Shown: positions 40,024 through 51,935, numbered from the stretch's first letter. The stretch is DNA of 64,000 nt from Lytechinus pictus (GCF_037042905.1 NC_087252.1:831501-895500); one strand, 5' to 3'. Numbers and translations are program-made. Notes: generated from the letters alone by a model not told the origin.

Positions 40024-40223
40024 TACACTCTTAAAAATGTTGGGCAACATACGGTCCACACAACAATTGGTTAAAACTTTATCCAATTCTGGGTAGTTTT
40101 ACACCAATACTGTGTAGTTTTCACCCAAAGCACACATTATTGGTGTAAAACTACCCAGAATTGGATAAAGTTTTAACCAATTGTTGTGTGGACCGTATGT
40201 TGCCCAACATTTTTAAGAGTGTA
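40024..40223. mobile_element. 200-bp foldback MITE (ACACTCTTAAAAATGTTGGG), copy 2
   Basis: A nearly perfect palindrome with the same length and ends as 20052-20251. Its arms are better preserved (TACACTCTTAAAAATGTTGG / CCAACATTTTTAAGAGTGTA), suggesting a younger copy. Confidence 0.85.
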
Positions 40224-40234
40224 CCACTGAGCTA

Positions 40235-40425
40235 TCAATTTACCACTGATGTGAATACAGATCAGTGGCCAATACTTCCTGTTTAGGGAGGAATGAAAAA
40301 CTTTGTTTCAAGTTATAAAGAGCAAAAAATTAGATCTTCCATATTCCATACGATGAAATAGTGAGTGGGCGACATCATCGGTTCCTTTAATCGTTCGCAT
40401 ACAAACCAAGATGTGCATAAAAAGA
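40235..40425. mobile_element. Diverged half of an AGGTCAAGTCC-type MITE
   Basis: GAAAAACTTTGTTTCAAG..., ATAGTGAGTGGGCGACATCAT and CATACAAACCAAGATGTGCAT match internal blocks of the TTAA MITE at 10392-10965, but the ends are lost. Confidence 0.45.
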
Positions 40426-41129
40426 AGAAAGAGAAAGAAGGAAATTCCTTATTATTTTGTTCACAGAAAGGCCTCTATTGGGCTTTATAGGCTGTACAAT
40501 GTTGAAATGTCAGAACGAGTAATCATGGTACTTAACATTTCCACAACTATTCCGGATGAAAGCTGTAATACCCAGTTCAACTTTATATTAGTGTGCATTT
40601 TCACATGGATGTTATGTTATTTTCAGGATTCACCCCTCACCATATCTCTTGATAGTTTTCCTCTGATGGTCTTTAGTGAGAGTTTACCCCCTTTGTAGAT
40701 ACACCCCCCTTGTCAATAATTTCCCCATATTTGTCAAGATCACTATACTGCATCCTCTTTAGAACGAGAGCCTTTCTCTTTGTTTTTGGCATGTCGAAAA
40801 GTTCGCGCCTCTTTATTTGGAAATCCTCGACCCATGCACCCCCTTCTGCCCTTGTGAACTTGGTTGATGATGATTGCTTGATTTATGTTGTAAAAATATA
40901 TGTGTATAATTGCTTAAGCTTCTGTATATTTCTATGTAATCGAATTGATTTACTGTGAATAAACGAATAAAAAAATGTATTAGGTTTCGTTATGAACTTT
41001 GTTATGTCATGTCATCATGAAGAGACTATAAGAAGACTTAAAGACAAAGAAAAAAAATAATGATCAGTCATGAAGAATTGCATTATGTTAAAACTGATAC
41101 GTGTGATAGAGGGGGTCGGGGGCTTCGAC

Positions 41130-41375
41130 AGAATATCGAGAATATTTCGAGAGAGAAAGAGCGACAGAGAGAGAAGGAAAAAAAAGACAGAAATAAATGA
41201 TGTATAGTAAGAAAGAGAGAAAGAACGAAATAAAAAAGAAAGAGAGAAAGAAAGAAAGAGGATGATAGAAAGAATGAGAGAGAGAGGGGGAGAGAGAAAG
41301 AAAGAAAGAAAGAAAGAAGAAAAAAGAAAGGAAGAAAGAAAGAAAGAAAACAAAAGAAAGAAAGAACAGAAAATA
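41130..41375. repeat. Purine-rich (GAAA)n/(GA)n tract
   Basis: Imperfect GAAA and GAGA repeats. Frames on both strands here (poly-Lys/Glu, poly-Phe/Ser/Leu) are low complexity. Confidence 0.9.
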
Positions 41376-41409
41376 TACATAAGCCGAAGGGTGTGTTCCG
41401 TCGATAAGA

Positions 41410-41600
41410 GCTTTTATACAGGGGCCGCGGAAACGGATCGGGGGGGGGGGGTTCTGCGGGGGCTTCCCAAACCGTGCACAAAAACGTAAAAATTACCATC
41501 TGATTATGATTTTGTGCATGGTCAGCCCCCCCCCCCACACTTTCGGCTTAGCCCCCCCCCCCCCCCCCCTTCAGAACCGTTCAGCTGCCCCTTATATAGG
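41410..41600. mobile_element. G/C-run TIR fragment (GGGGCCGCGGAACGG type)
   Basis: CAGGGGCCGCGGAAACGG and CCGTTCAGCTGCCCCT face each other around G-runs, C-runs and CACAAAAACGTAAAAATTACCATCTGATTATG. A related copy at 55655-55750 shares GGGGCCGCAGAACTG and the same AATTTTTACGTTTTTGT core inverted. Confidence 0.5.
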
Positions 41601-41619
41601 TTTATACTATATGCTATAA

Positions 41620-43230
41620 GAAAGGTTGTCAAGCATTGTCAAGCCATGTAGCTATTTTTAGGTCCATGTCCATCGATGTCAACCATTGTTAGACTTTGAC
41701 AGGCTAGGGGTGTCCATTGAAGATCTGAAAGGGGAATCCAGCCTTGGTCATAAGATGTCGTGTTTGATAGGAGAAAATAAATAAAACAGATTAGTGGAAG
41801 CTTGAAAGAAATCGGACAAGCACCAAAAAAATATGGCTGTTTAAAAATTGAGATCCCTAAGACAATGTACATTTCAAATTGGCGACTGGGTAAGTAAATT
41901 ATGACAAGGGACAAGCACAACTTTCCCCAAAGGCCATGTACTTTATTATTAGTTATTTGTGGTTTAATTCTAAGTACCCATTCCCCTGGGGTTGTAATCT
42001 GAATAAAACCTAAGTAAGTATATTGTTTTATGTCCTCATGAAAGAAAAATTTAACTTTGTGAAGTAAAACTTTTGAAAAAATGTATTTTTAGCATATTGG
42101 GCGACAAACATGGAAGAGTAGTCCTTGCCTTATATCATTATATATGACATCACATTTTTGGCCAATTTGAAGTATCCATGGTGTAGCTGCAGACTTGTTT
42201 GAGAGTTCAAATAAAACAAAGGCCTCAACGGGAATTTAAAGTTTCATGTCATTTCTTTATTCTTTATTGACTTTTCAATTCCTTGAATGCTTGAGACATT
42301 CCATGAAACCTTTCCATTCCTTTAATTCCATGAGAACAATTAAATTTCGTGAAAACTGTAGGTTGAAACAGAGTACAAGAAAGTCATAAGTACAAAGAGC
42401 AACATAAATACTTTACATCATCTATGATTTTAACCATTGTGATACAATAACTATCTTACTCTGAATGCAAATTATCACAATCCAGCTCAAATGGCATAGA
42501 CGACCTATTTAGCAATGAAAGGATATTTGTCATCAAATGCATACAGCTCAATAACCTTGACAATTGGCATTCAGTCTAAATTACATAATTATGTGGCATT
42601 CATGTATTTAAAACCAACACACAAGTTGCTCATAAGATGCATGTCTTATCATCATTTAAAATTACTCTATAACATTATCGGGTGTTTACCTTTCAAGTGA
42701 TATGCATTAATTGACACACATACTTTCTGCGTAAACTGGTTATGTACGTTCACATACATTAATGCATTAAGCTTACTTGTGCCATGTCAATATGCAAATC
42801 AAAATAAATCAGTCTTTCTTGTAATATACATTCATAATTCTTAAATACATATAAATCAATGTTTTAACTAACCTCTTTGCCTCCAAAAATCTTCTTATAA
42901 AAAGTAATCCCGTTTAGGATGCTTCAGATTGATGTAGATTTTACTCCCAAAACAAAATCTCCAGCACTGATTCCATTTTATCACCTCTATCACCTCAGTT
43001 GACCAAGAGATGGCGCTAACAATAGAAACCTCAGGCAAGGCATACACATCACATGCATTAAACATGTGCTGTGTGCACTATGTACAATATATGCAAAGGT
43101 GTGTGTTCTCACCCAAGCACATTACATAGAACAAGCATATCAAATACAATTAGTCTGATCCTGAAACCCAAGGAGATTCATTTTAAACTGTTGATGGTTT
43201 TTTAGAAAAATTAACAAATTTTGTACTCAA
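41620..43230. other. No gene seen
   Basis: Unique AT-rich DNA without supported coding, RNA or TIR structure. Confidence 0.3.
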
Positions 43231-43244
43231 AACAGCTTTCATAA

Positions 43245-43967
43245 AGCCCCTTTCACAATTGACGTACGACCATTTGCGACCTTTTGGTCGTGCGTCAGGC
43301 TGCAACAGGCATCAACATGATCAATCGCTAGTCATCTCATAAGATCGCACAGATGCTTTCACAGTTGCAACAGCTGTCGTACAACAAAAACAACCAGTAA
43401 ACCCCGTTGCACGAGTAAGTCGCATATGCTCTTATTGTGCTCGTGCGATCACATGCGAGTGTTGCACGAGGGATTGCGAGTGGAACGGTCGCATACATGC
43501 GAATGAAACGGTAGTGCAATGTTGTAAGCCGTTGCGATCGGTCTTGCAACAGTCTTATGGCCCATATTATTATCGCAACCAGTCGCAAGACAGGTCTCTG
43601 TACATGTAGGTCGCTTTCACATGTGCAAGTGTTGTACGACCTCCAGTCAAGTAAATGCGACTACTTAGTTGTGCCACCTCTCGCACCAAGTCGTACAACG
43701 TTGAACAACACTCGCACGATGATCGCCCGAGCGATGGTACGACCCCGGGTACGGCCTGATGCGAGTGAATCAATCGTATTTGATCGCGTTTGGATTTTGA
43801 ACATGTTCAAAGTTCAGATGCGACCAGTCACGACCACATCGAGTTTGTGCGATCGTCTACAACGACTGCGAGTGCTCGCAAGACACCAAGGGATCGATCG
43901 TGCAACAACAAGAAAAAAATGTTGCAGGTGGTCGTAAACAGGTCGGACGTCAATTGTGAAAGGGGCT
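43245..43967. mobile_element. TAA-flanked MITE, AGCCCCTTTCACAATTGACG family
   Basis: Inverted ends AGCCCCTTTCACAATTGACG / CGTCAATTGTGAAAGGGGCT, with TAA on both sides (43242-43244, 43968-43970). The interior is full of GTCGTACGAC/TGCGAC-type small palindromes. Overlapping frames here are GC-rich shadows, not a gene. The TSD suggests Harbinger-like mobilisation. Confidence 0.85.
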
Positions 43968-44483
43968 TAACATAACATAGCTTTTGTAACTGAACCGGAC
44001 TACCCTCCACTGTTCTTTTTATCGATATTTGTTAAATAAAACATGAATAAATAGTAAATAAATAAATAAATAAATAACACATGGGTATAGTGATTACCAA
44101 TATTCACAACACTCTTTTTGTTTGTCCGACATTGTTCAAACTTTCACCGATCAACTTGACTGATTTTCCTTTTTCCTCTAAAAGCAAGTTATGATTTCGG
44201 TTGGATTCCCCTTGTTTAAAACAGATGTTTTATCCGACAAAGTCTGTTTTATAGAGACGACAAAAATATAATTCATAAAATTAACTTTGCATAAACATAA
44301 ACTGAACCGAACCTACATTTTGTGGAAATGTAACCCCGCCCTCCCCTCCCCCATTCTCTCTCTCCCCATCCCCCTAGCTCTCCCTCTCTCTCTTCAGTCT
44401 TTCAGATAAACGGTCCATTTACATCAAACGAGTAGTTTCCATGTGACTGCAGTGACAACCAACAAAGTATTGTCTTGTACAAT

Positions 44484-44722
44484 TCACTGTAAAAAAATAT
44501 ATTGGGTAAAATTTTAACCAGCACGAGGGTAATTGTGTCCAACCAATGCGGGAAGTACATTATCCAGTAAGGTTAAAAAAATAAGCTTAGCAGCAATTAC
44601 TTTAGAATGGGCAAAATTTTCACCACATTGGATAAATAAAAATGCCCAAAAGAAATGCCCAATGTTGGTTGGACACATAATATTACCTTCATGGAGCATT
44701 TTTACCCATTTTTTAGAGTGTA
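44484..44722. mobile_element. Foldback MITE, relative of the ACACTCTTAAAAA family
   Basis: CACTGTAAAAAAATATATTGGGTAAAA and TTTTACCCATTTTTTAGAGTG form the ends, with inner TTGTGTCCAACCAATGCGGG / CCCAATGTTGGTTGGACACA. The middle differs from 20052. Confidence 0.6.
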
Positions 44723-44847
44723 GGCCTATAAACTTTTGATTCCAATAGGCTTATTTCACATGGTTGCATAAAATTCGATAGTATCTGCTGTCGTTATCAG
44801 CTATGTTTTGGCTTTTTTCTATCCGGAGTAATTACAGGCCCTATATT

Positions 44848-45027
44848 TCACTGTAAAAACGCAGTTTTTAAATTGTAAGCACATTTTTCAAGTCTGTCAC
44901 TCTAACAAAAATTTGTTAAAACTTTTAAACAATTTGTTAGAACTGCTTATAAAATTTAAAACAATTATTGTTAGAGTGACTGGTCTAAACAGCCTGATTA
45001 CATTTTTAAAGAGCATTTTAAAGTGTA
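44848..45027. mobile_element. Foldback MITE 'CTGTCACTCTAACAA' family, copy 2
   Basis: CACTGTAAAAACGC at the left, TGTCACTCTAACAAAAATTTG and AATTATTGTTAGAGTGACTG inside, AAGTGTA at the right. Same plan as 1013-1216. Confidence 0.7.
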
Positions 45028-45294
45028 TGATACTATCTAAAAGCAAAAAGCTGTTCTAGTCCCTATCACACTCTTCTCGGACTGATATAGGGACTGGAGT
45101 GTGAACTGTACATATAGAAACAGCCTATAATCTATAGGCGGACTGGGTGCAGTTCCCGGGGGGCCACTTCCATTGACAAGTGGATACCATGCGCGACCAT
45201 GGGGTCTCGAAAAGCACCCTAAACACGTATTTTCCATATTCTGAAAATGCACCCCTTAACAAGTATTGGCGTGTGAAACCCTACCCTTAACAAG

Positions 45295-46708
45295 TGTCAC
45301 TGCAGCAGTATGCAGTGAAGGTTTATGATTTTAAATGTACATGTTTTTGATTAATTCAGTTTTTCATTCTTTAAATGATATTAATTCAGTGGTTATCTAT
45401 AATGATATCTTCTAACTTGCTTTCAGTCTTCTGATTTTGATTATGTTTAGATATTGAATTTAGTCTTATTGGTGTATATCTAGTAGGCATATATAACATT
45501 TTTTTGTACATAAAGCTTTTCATATAGTATTCAATATGCTTGCATGTAGTAGATATATACTTGTACATATTTCAGTGTTATAAGATCGAGACACCCTGAT
45601 TAAAGAGAACTATGTTCTCTGTGAAGGTTCTATTCATTCCCAGAGGAGCAATTGTCTGGACCTTCAGACCTTTAGTACACAAACTTGGCCACAGTAATTG
45701 TAGAACAAAGACCCCCTTTCAGTTTGTGCAGCCCCCTTTTCTATAGTTTCAACTTGTACTGGTAGAGCTTGGCTTGGGTTTTAGCTTTTTGAGAAAGCCA
45801 AGTCATTACATTTCGGAAAGCCAGCGAGTTAACATCATATTTTAGACACCTCAAGTATTAAGTTCGATCTTTCGATACCTTCGATTCAGTTTCAACAGTT
45901 CAAAGCCTCCAATTGGTAAGAATAGTTTTATACTTCACTATTATAGATATCTCTATATTAATTTCTTTAAAGCAGTAGCAATATAGTAAACTTATATGCA
46001 TTTTTAGAACTCAGTTTAGGATATTTCTTATTGCAAAGTTGTAGCTTTATTTCGAGATCATCTTTATGATTAATAACTACATTACCTATATTTATCTTCA
46101 CTTTAAATGTTTTGATTCGCAAATTGTTAAGTGAGTTTATTAATGTCTTCATTAATTTCTGTGTTGTTTTAATTAGTTTATGAGACATATTTGTTAGTAA
46201 TACTTTCTTGAATATTTTGTTATTCATATTATAAGGAAATTCCATTTAGTTACATTAATTAGTCTGTACCTATGTAATTGATGAACTTATTATCTTAACT
46301 TATTAACTTATTTCTCCTTTTAATGCTAGTTACATAATCCAATTGTTTTGTGTAGTTTGTTTACTTTATTCATATTTGTTTCACTTATAGCTGTTAGAAT
46401 AGTAATTTAGCATACCTTTTCTTGTATATAGTCATAGCATAAAGTCGCGTTATTTGTTTTCTTTCGTAATATCATTTGTGAATTTGAATACTAAATGTTC
46501 GTTCTATTTGTTCTCTTTTTCTCGCAGTATTCTATCTACATCTACTTTACTTCATGTTACACGAGAGTTTTGCAATTAAAATCGAATCGTCATCGGTAAT
46601 TCTCTCTGTTCGGAATAAGTTTCTTTTGGAGTGCATTGTTCTTCGAACCACCTTCGATCTCGACCGAAACTCCTTACTTAGCATCTCGAGTTAAGTGAGG
46701 CAGCCACA
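45295..46708 (+). repeat. 5' LTR of the BEL/Pao element
   Basis: Starts TG and ends CA, 1414 bases, AT-rich at the 5' part. The small minus-strand frames in it recur identically in the 3' LTR and are not genes. Confidence 0.93.
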
Positions 46709-46763
46709 ATAGAATACAAGGGACTGAAAATTCGTCGATGAAACTGGATTTCGTGATTTCGCT

Positions 46764-49700
46764 ATGGAGAATCAAACAGATGCTGTGAGTGTTGTCAGTC
46801 ATAAGTCAGCGCGGAGCAGAGCAAGTAGATCTTCTCGAGCAAGCAGTAGGAGTGATCACCTTATTCTACGTCGCCAGGAAGCTGCCATTAAAGCAAGTTC
46901 GGCATTCGATGAAGAAGAGGCTAAGCTGGAGTTGACACTTCGAAATTTAAGGACAAAAAGAAAGCTAGCTTGTCTTCAAGCCGAACAAGCTGTTCTGGAG
47001 GAGAACGCCGAGTCTGAGTTTTCTCATGGACCCGAAGACAACCACGATCTCAAAGACATTAAAGAGGAAAACGAAGCAGAAAGGATTTCACGTTTTCTTA
47101 ATCGCCAGGGAGAGGAGGAAACTCCAGTCGTTACACACCTAGAATTGGGACAGTCGTCCACAACCGTGAGTAATTCACCTGACGATATTCACAAGATCGT
47201 CTCCTCACTTGAGAAACTAGCACAGTCATCTCTCGAGCAAGGGGTGTTAAATCGACATATGTTGATTCAATCCCAGCTACCAAAAGTCGATATCCCTTTG
47301 TTTTCTGGTGACCCACTATGCTACCCTCTGTGGAAAAACTCGTTCGATGCAACTGTACATATAAAACCACTCGATGATGGAGCCAAATTGAATCTGCTTC
47401 ACAGCTGCGTCGCTGGGAAGCCGAAAGAAATTGTGCAGCACTTTGTTTTGATTGGCTCCCCGGACGCGTATGAACAAGCTCGGGAGACTCTTTCCAGACG
47501 TTACGGCGACCCGACGGTTGTAAGCTCAGCCTTTACTTCTAAGCTAAATTCGTGGGGACGCATCAACAGCCGTGACGCAACCGGACTTCAAGATTTCTCA
47601 GACTGCTTGGCAAAGGTCGTTGCTGCAAAGAAGTCAATAAAGAGCCTGGGGATTTTGGATTTTCCTCAAGAGAATTCAAAACTCGTCGAAAAGCTCCCCT
47701 CATACCTCGAAAGCAAGTGGAGGGATGAAATCGATCGCTACAAGGAAAGACATGGGAGACAAGAATACCCTCCTTTCATCGCCTTCGCTGATTTTGTGAG
47801 GAGAGCGGCGGACAAGGCCAATATCCCAGAGCTCAGTGCTTCTGTGCGGGAGCAGATAAAGCCAGTCAACCCGAAGTCAAGCGGAAAACACGCTCGTACT
47901 TTCGCAACTGAAGGAAAACCTTTCAAACCTTCAGGCAAGCCGTCCAAGGACAAGACCTGTCCATATTGTCAAGATAATCATCTCATCGAAGAATGCTCCA
48001 AGTTTAAAAATATCACCCTCGAAGAGCGGCGGGCATTCTTCTTTGAGAAGAAGTTGTGCTTTGGATGCGGGCTGCACATCAACCACAGGAGCAAGCAGTG
48101 TAAGGCCAGGCGCTCTTGTGCAGTTTGCGAAGGAAGGCATCTATCCTGCTTCCACTCGTGGCAGAAACAGCCAGTCAAGCAGGAAGAAGCAACCGCAAAT
48201 TGCACCTCGGTCTGCAGTCTCCAAGAAATTCAAGGAAAAGACCACTCGATGATTGTTCCTGTGTGGGTGAGGAGTGTCAATAACCCATCAAAATCATTCT
48301 TAGAGTACGCGATATTGGACGAACAATCCAATGTTAGCTTTATATCATGCAAACTGTACAATAAGCTAAACCTCCAAGGCCAAAAAACCAGCCTCAAGCT
48401 GACGACGCTGCATGATACTTCGATGATTGATACTTTCAAGGTGCAGGACTTGGAGTTGCAAGATCACAAAAGGCAAAACATCGTTCGCCTACCAGCTGCC
48501 TTTACCAGGGATGACATTCCTGCCACAAGGTCTCAAATCCCAAAGGCTCAGATCGCTGAAAGATGGCCTCACCTCATCCGCGTGGCAGAAGAGATGATGC
48601 CATATGACCAGACTGTTGAAGTTTCTCTTCTCATCGGAACAGACTGCCCAAGTGCGATTCGACCTCGAGAAATCGTCGCTGGAGGAGAAGCGGAACCATA
48701 TGGGCAGAAATCTCTACTTGGTTGGGGAGTTGTCGGACGAATCTGCAAGGATCCAATCGAATCAAGTTCAGCTAGCTGTCACAAAATAGCTGCTGAATTG
48801 TACCAGAACCTCGCATTCCCAACCAAGGCCAAGGAACTTCTCATCGAAGACAAGGTGATTAAAGCTCTGGAGACTGACTTCAAACATGACAACTCGAAAG
48901 AACCAATGTCCATTGAAGACCATAGATTCCTTCATCTCCTTGAGGAGGGAATAGTGAAGAGACAGGATGGGCATTATGAAATGCCACTTCCACTAAAGAC
49001 GGATAATGTAAGCCTTCCATCAAACCGACTAGTAGCTGAAAAACGATGGAGACAGCTTACAGCTCGTTTCAAGAAAAATCCTCAGTTCCTGAATGACTAT
49101 CGAGCCTTCATGGATGAAGTTATCAAGACCTATGCAGAGAGGGCACCAGTTCACAGTGTGGAAGGGATGGTCAACTATGTTCCCCACACAGGAGTGTACC
49201 ATCCTCGAAAACCGGGCAAGATTCGTGTCGTTTTCGATTGCTCGGCAAAATGTAATGGCATCTCCCTTAATGACCATCTCCTTCAAGGCCCGGACCTTAC
49301 TAATGGACTCCTCGGTGTCCTATGTCGCTTCAGGCAAGATGATGTCGCATTCATGGCCGACATCAAAAGCATGTTCCACCAATTCTACGTTACTGAGAAG
49401 CATCGAGATCTTCTTCGCTTTCTCTGGTGGGAAGACGGCAATCCAAATTCCAACGTGGTTGAATATCGGATGAAGGTGCATCTCTTCGGAGCGACAAGCT
49501 CACCAGGCTGTGCCAACTTCGGTCTCAAGAGGGCAGCAGACGACGGTGAAGAGGAATTTGGGAGTGAAGCTGCCAACTACATTCGTAAGGAGTTCTACGT
49601 AGACGATGGACTGAAGTCGGTATCGACATCGGAAGAAGCTGTTGCACTCCTGAAGTCAGCACAAGGGATCTGTGAAAAAGCAGGGCTTCGACTTCACAAA

Positions 49701-51935
49701 ATCATGTCGAACAAGAAGGAAGTTCTGCAAAAATTTGCAACAGACGACATGTCCAAGGGCCTAGCTGATGAAGTATCGTGTTCTCTTGTCATCGCTAAGT
49801 CTAGAGTGACCCCTCTCAAACACCAAACCATTCCAAGACTCGAATTAGCTGCTGCTGTTATCTCGACCAAGATGAGTGCATTTCTTCGCAAAGAACTGAC
49901 ATATCATGAGATTCGTGAATACTTCTGGACTGACAGCAAAATCGTGTTGGGGTACATCAGCAACGAGTCCAGAAGGTTTCATGTCTATGTAGCCAATCGA
50001 GTGCAACAAATACGCAACGTATCTGACCCTGCGTCTTGGTACTACGTAGACACTTCAACCAATCCAGCAGATGATGCTTCTCGAGGACTCACGGCAAAAG
50101 AGTTGTTGGAGAGCAGCACTTGGCAAGCAGGTCCAGGCTTCCTGCATGAGAAAGGACTGTTTCATCCTCCTGAACCCATTCCAATTAATGTGGAAGAAAC
50201 TGACCCAGAAGTGAAGAAATCAACAACGCTCTCATCTAGAGTTGAACTTCACAACACCTTCGACACCAGTCGGTTATTGCATCTCTCTAGCTGGAACCAA
50301 GCCAAGAGAGTAATAGCCTTGTGCGTGAGACTCAAGCAGCGTCTAAAGATGAGAGAGATCAAGCTCAAAAAATCGCCATCTTTGAAGAGACCAATACCCA
50401 GAATATCTCTGAGCGTTGCTGACCTCCAGGCAGCTGAGTGGGAAATTCTCAGCTTAATCCAGAAAAGGCACCTTGGTCGCGAGCGAGAAGTACTCGCCAA
50501 CCTGGATGTGTCAGCTGACAACAATCGACAGATTGCGAAACGGAGAAATGATGACATTAAGCCAACAAGCTCATTATATCGATTAGACCCATTTCTAGAT
50601 AGCAAAGGTCTAATTAGAGTCGGAGGTCGAATTCAGAGGGCAAATATCCCAGACTATGTGAAACACCCTGTCATCGTCCCCAGAGATGCTCATCTGACAG
50701 CACTTCTAATTCGGCATCACCATGGAGAAGTAAATCATATGGGCAGAGGATCGACTCACAATCAACTTCGTCAGGCTGGTTACTGGGTGATAGGTGGTTC
50801 GTCAGCTGTCTCATCCATCATCACCAAATGTGTGACCTGCAAGCGACTTCGTGGACCTCTGGAGAAGCAAAAGATGGCAGACCTCCCGAAAGACAGACTT
50901 GAACAGGCTCCTCCATTCTCTTACTGTGCTGTCGACTACTTTGGGCCATTCTCGATCACTGAGAAACGAAGCACAGTGAAGCGATATGTAGCACTGTTCA
51001 CCTGCATGGCATCCAGAGCTGTTCATCTGGAATCAGCCAACAGCCTCGACACCAGTTCCTTCATCAACTGTCTTCGAAGATTTGTTAATCGCCGTGGACC
51101 TGTTCGACAAATTCGCTCCGACAGAGGAACTGCTTTCGTGGGTGCTAGGAATGAGCTCCGAGACGCCTTGAAACAGATGGACCAAGACAAGATCCAGCAG
51201 TATCTTGTTGAAAATAACACTGACTGGATTCCCTTCGTAATGAATCCACCTCATGCATCACACATGGGCGGAGTATGGGAGCGCCAGATTCAGACAGTTC
51301 GTCGTGCTCTAGAACCCCTTATGATGTCTGCGGGAAAACAACTAGATGATGAGGCATTTAGAACATTTCTTTCTGAAGCAGAGTCGATCGTCAACTCAAG
51401 GCCTCTTACAACACAGAACCTGAGCTCGTCTGATGCTCCAGAACCATTGACACCTAACCATCTCCTGACTATGAAGGCCAAAGTAGTCCTCCCACCGCCA
51501 GGCAAGTTCCAGAAAGCAGACATGTATGCTAGAAAATGGTGGCGTAGAGTCCAACATCTTACCAACGAGTTCTGGACGAGGTGGAGGAAAGAATATCTAA
51601 CCGACCTGCAAACTCGGAAGAAGTGGGCTCGTCCTAGGAAAAGTCTTAAAGTCGGCGACATCGTCATCTCCAAAGAAGCAGATGATAACCGTGCTCAGTG
51701 GCCCCTTGGAAGAGTGTCGAAAGTGTATCCTAGCAACGATGGGCTTGTGCGCAAGGTCCAACTCGTCATGGCAGATTCATCGTTAGATAGCCAGGGCAAG
51801 CGTAAAAAACAACCCACCATGCTGGAAAGACCTGTACACAAATTGGTGCTTCTCTTGTCTCCAGAAGAGACCTCGGAAACTAGTGACACAGAAGACCAAG
51901 GGATTCCCCATCAAGGAGCCAACACAACACAATGA
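46764..51935 (+). CDS. BEL/Pao Gag-Pol polyprotein, intact
   Basis: A 1723-codon frame without stops. In order (approximate residues): coiled, charged N-terminus (1-110); DUF1759-type Gag region (170-330); three Cys-rich knuckles (399-465); aspartic protease of the DUF1758 type with DEQSN at its active site (about 519); reverse transcriptase with 'MADIKSMF' (863) and the catalytic YVDD (944); RNase H with 'WTDSK' (1055); integrase with an H2C2 zinc-binding region (1305-1370) and D-D-E residues in 'AVDYFGPF' (1390), 'SDRGTAF' (1452) and 'GGVWERQ' (1506); and a DUF5641-like C-terminus (1590-1690). This order, with no envelope gene, is that of Pao/BEL elements. The protein drives reverse transcription and integration of the element. 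It is more GC-rich than its surroundings. All catalytic motifs look intact. Confidence 0.95.
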   Translation: MENQTDAVSVVSHKSARSRASRSSRASSRSDHLILRRQEAAIKASSAFDEEEAKLELTLRNLRTKRKLACLQAEQAVLEENAESEFSHGPEDNHDLKDIKEENEAERISRFLNRQGEEETPVVTHLELGQSSTTVSNSPDDIHKIVSSLEKLAQSSLEQGVLNRHMLIQSQLPKVDIPLFSGDPLCYPLWKNSFDATVHIKPLDDGAKLNLLHSCVAGKPKEIVQHFVLIGSPDAYEQARETLSRRYGDPTVVSSAFTSKLNSWGRINSRDATGLQDFSDCLAKVVAAKKSIKSLGILDFPQENSKLVEKLPSYLESKWRDEIDRYKERHGRQEYPPFIAFADFVRRAADKANIPELSASVREQIKPVNPKSSGKHARTFATEGKPFKPSGKPSKDKTCPYCQDNHLIEECSKFKNITLEERRAFFFEKKLCFGCGLHINHRSKQCKARRSCAVCEGRHLSCFHSWQKQPVKQEEATANCTSVCSLQEIQGKDHSMIVPVWVRSVNNPSKSFLEYAILDEQSNVSFISCKLYNKLNLQGQKTSLKLTTLHDTSMIDTFKVQDLELQDHKRQNIVRLPAAFTRDDIPATRSQIPKAQIAERWPHLIRVAEEMMPYDQTVEVSLLIGTDCPSAIRPREIVAGGEAEPYGQKSLLGWGVVGRICKDPIESSSASCHKIAAELYQNLAFPTKAKELLIEDKVIKALETDFKHDNSKEPMSIEDHRFLHLLEEGIVKRQDGHYEMPLPLKTDNVSLPSNRLVAEKRWRQLTARFKKNPQFLNDYRAFMDEVIKTYAERAPVHSVEGMVNYVPHTGVYHPRKPGKIRVVFDCSAKCNGISLNDHLLQGPDLTNGLLGVLCRFRQDDVAFMADIKSMFHQFYVTEKHRDLLRFLWWEDGNPNSNVVEYRMKVHLFGATSSPGCANFGLKRAADDGEEEFGSEAANYIRKEFYVDDGLKSVSTSEEAVALLKSAQGICEKAGLRLHKIMSNKKEVLQKFATDDMSKGLADEVSCSLVIAKSRVTPLKHQTIPRLELAAAVISTKMSAFLRKELTYHEIREYFWTDSKIVLGYISNESRRFHVYVANRVQQIRNVSDPASWYYVDTSTNPADDASRGLTAKELLESSTWQAGPGFLHEKGLFHPPEPIPINVEETDPEVKKSTTLSSRVELHNTFDTSRLLHLSSWNQAKRVIALCVRLKQRLKMREIKLKKSPSLKRPIPRISLSVADLQAAEWEILSLIQKRHLGREREVLANLDVSADNNRQIAKRRNDDIKPTSSLYRLDPFLDSKGLIRVGGRIQRANIPDYVKHPVIVPRDAHLTALLIRHHHGEVNHMGRGSTHNQLRQAGYWVIGGSSAVSSIITKCVTCKRLRGPLEKQKMADLPKDRLEQAPPFSYCAVDYFGPFSITEKRSTVKRYVALFTCMASRAVHLESANSLDTSSFINCLRRFVNRRGPVRQIRSDRGTAFVGARNELRDALKQMDQDKIQQYLVENNTDWIPFVMNPPHASHMGGVWERQIQTVRRALEPLMMSAGKQLDDEAFRTFLSEAESIVNSRPLTTQNLSSSDAPEPLTPNHLLTMKAKVVLPPPGKFQKADMYARKWWRRVQHLTNEFWTRWRKEYLTDLQTRKKWARPRKSLKVGDIVISKEADDNRAQWPLGRVSKVYPSNDGLVRKVQLVMADSSLDSQGKRKKQPTMLERPVHKLVLLLSPEETSETSDTEDQGIPHQGANTTQ

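Noticed and set aside
43557-43975. Overlapping GC-rich frames of 60-126 codons
   Set aside because: They all fall inside the TAA-flanked MITE at 43245-43967 and come from its palindromic words.
45386-45568. Minus-strand frames in the LTR, repeated at 52418-52600
   Set aside because: Identical because the LTRs are identical; short, Lys/Asn-rich and without any domain.
47131-51889. Many antisense and shifted frames within the BEL polyprotein
   Set aside because: Shadows of the long sense frame.
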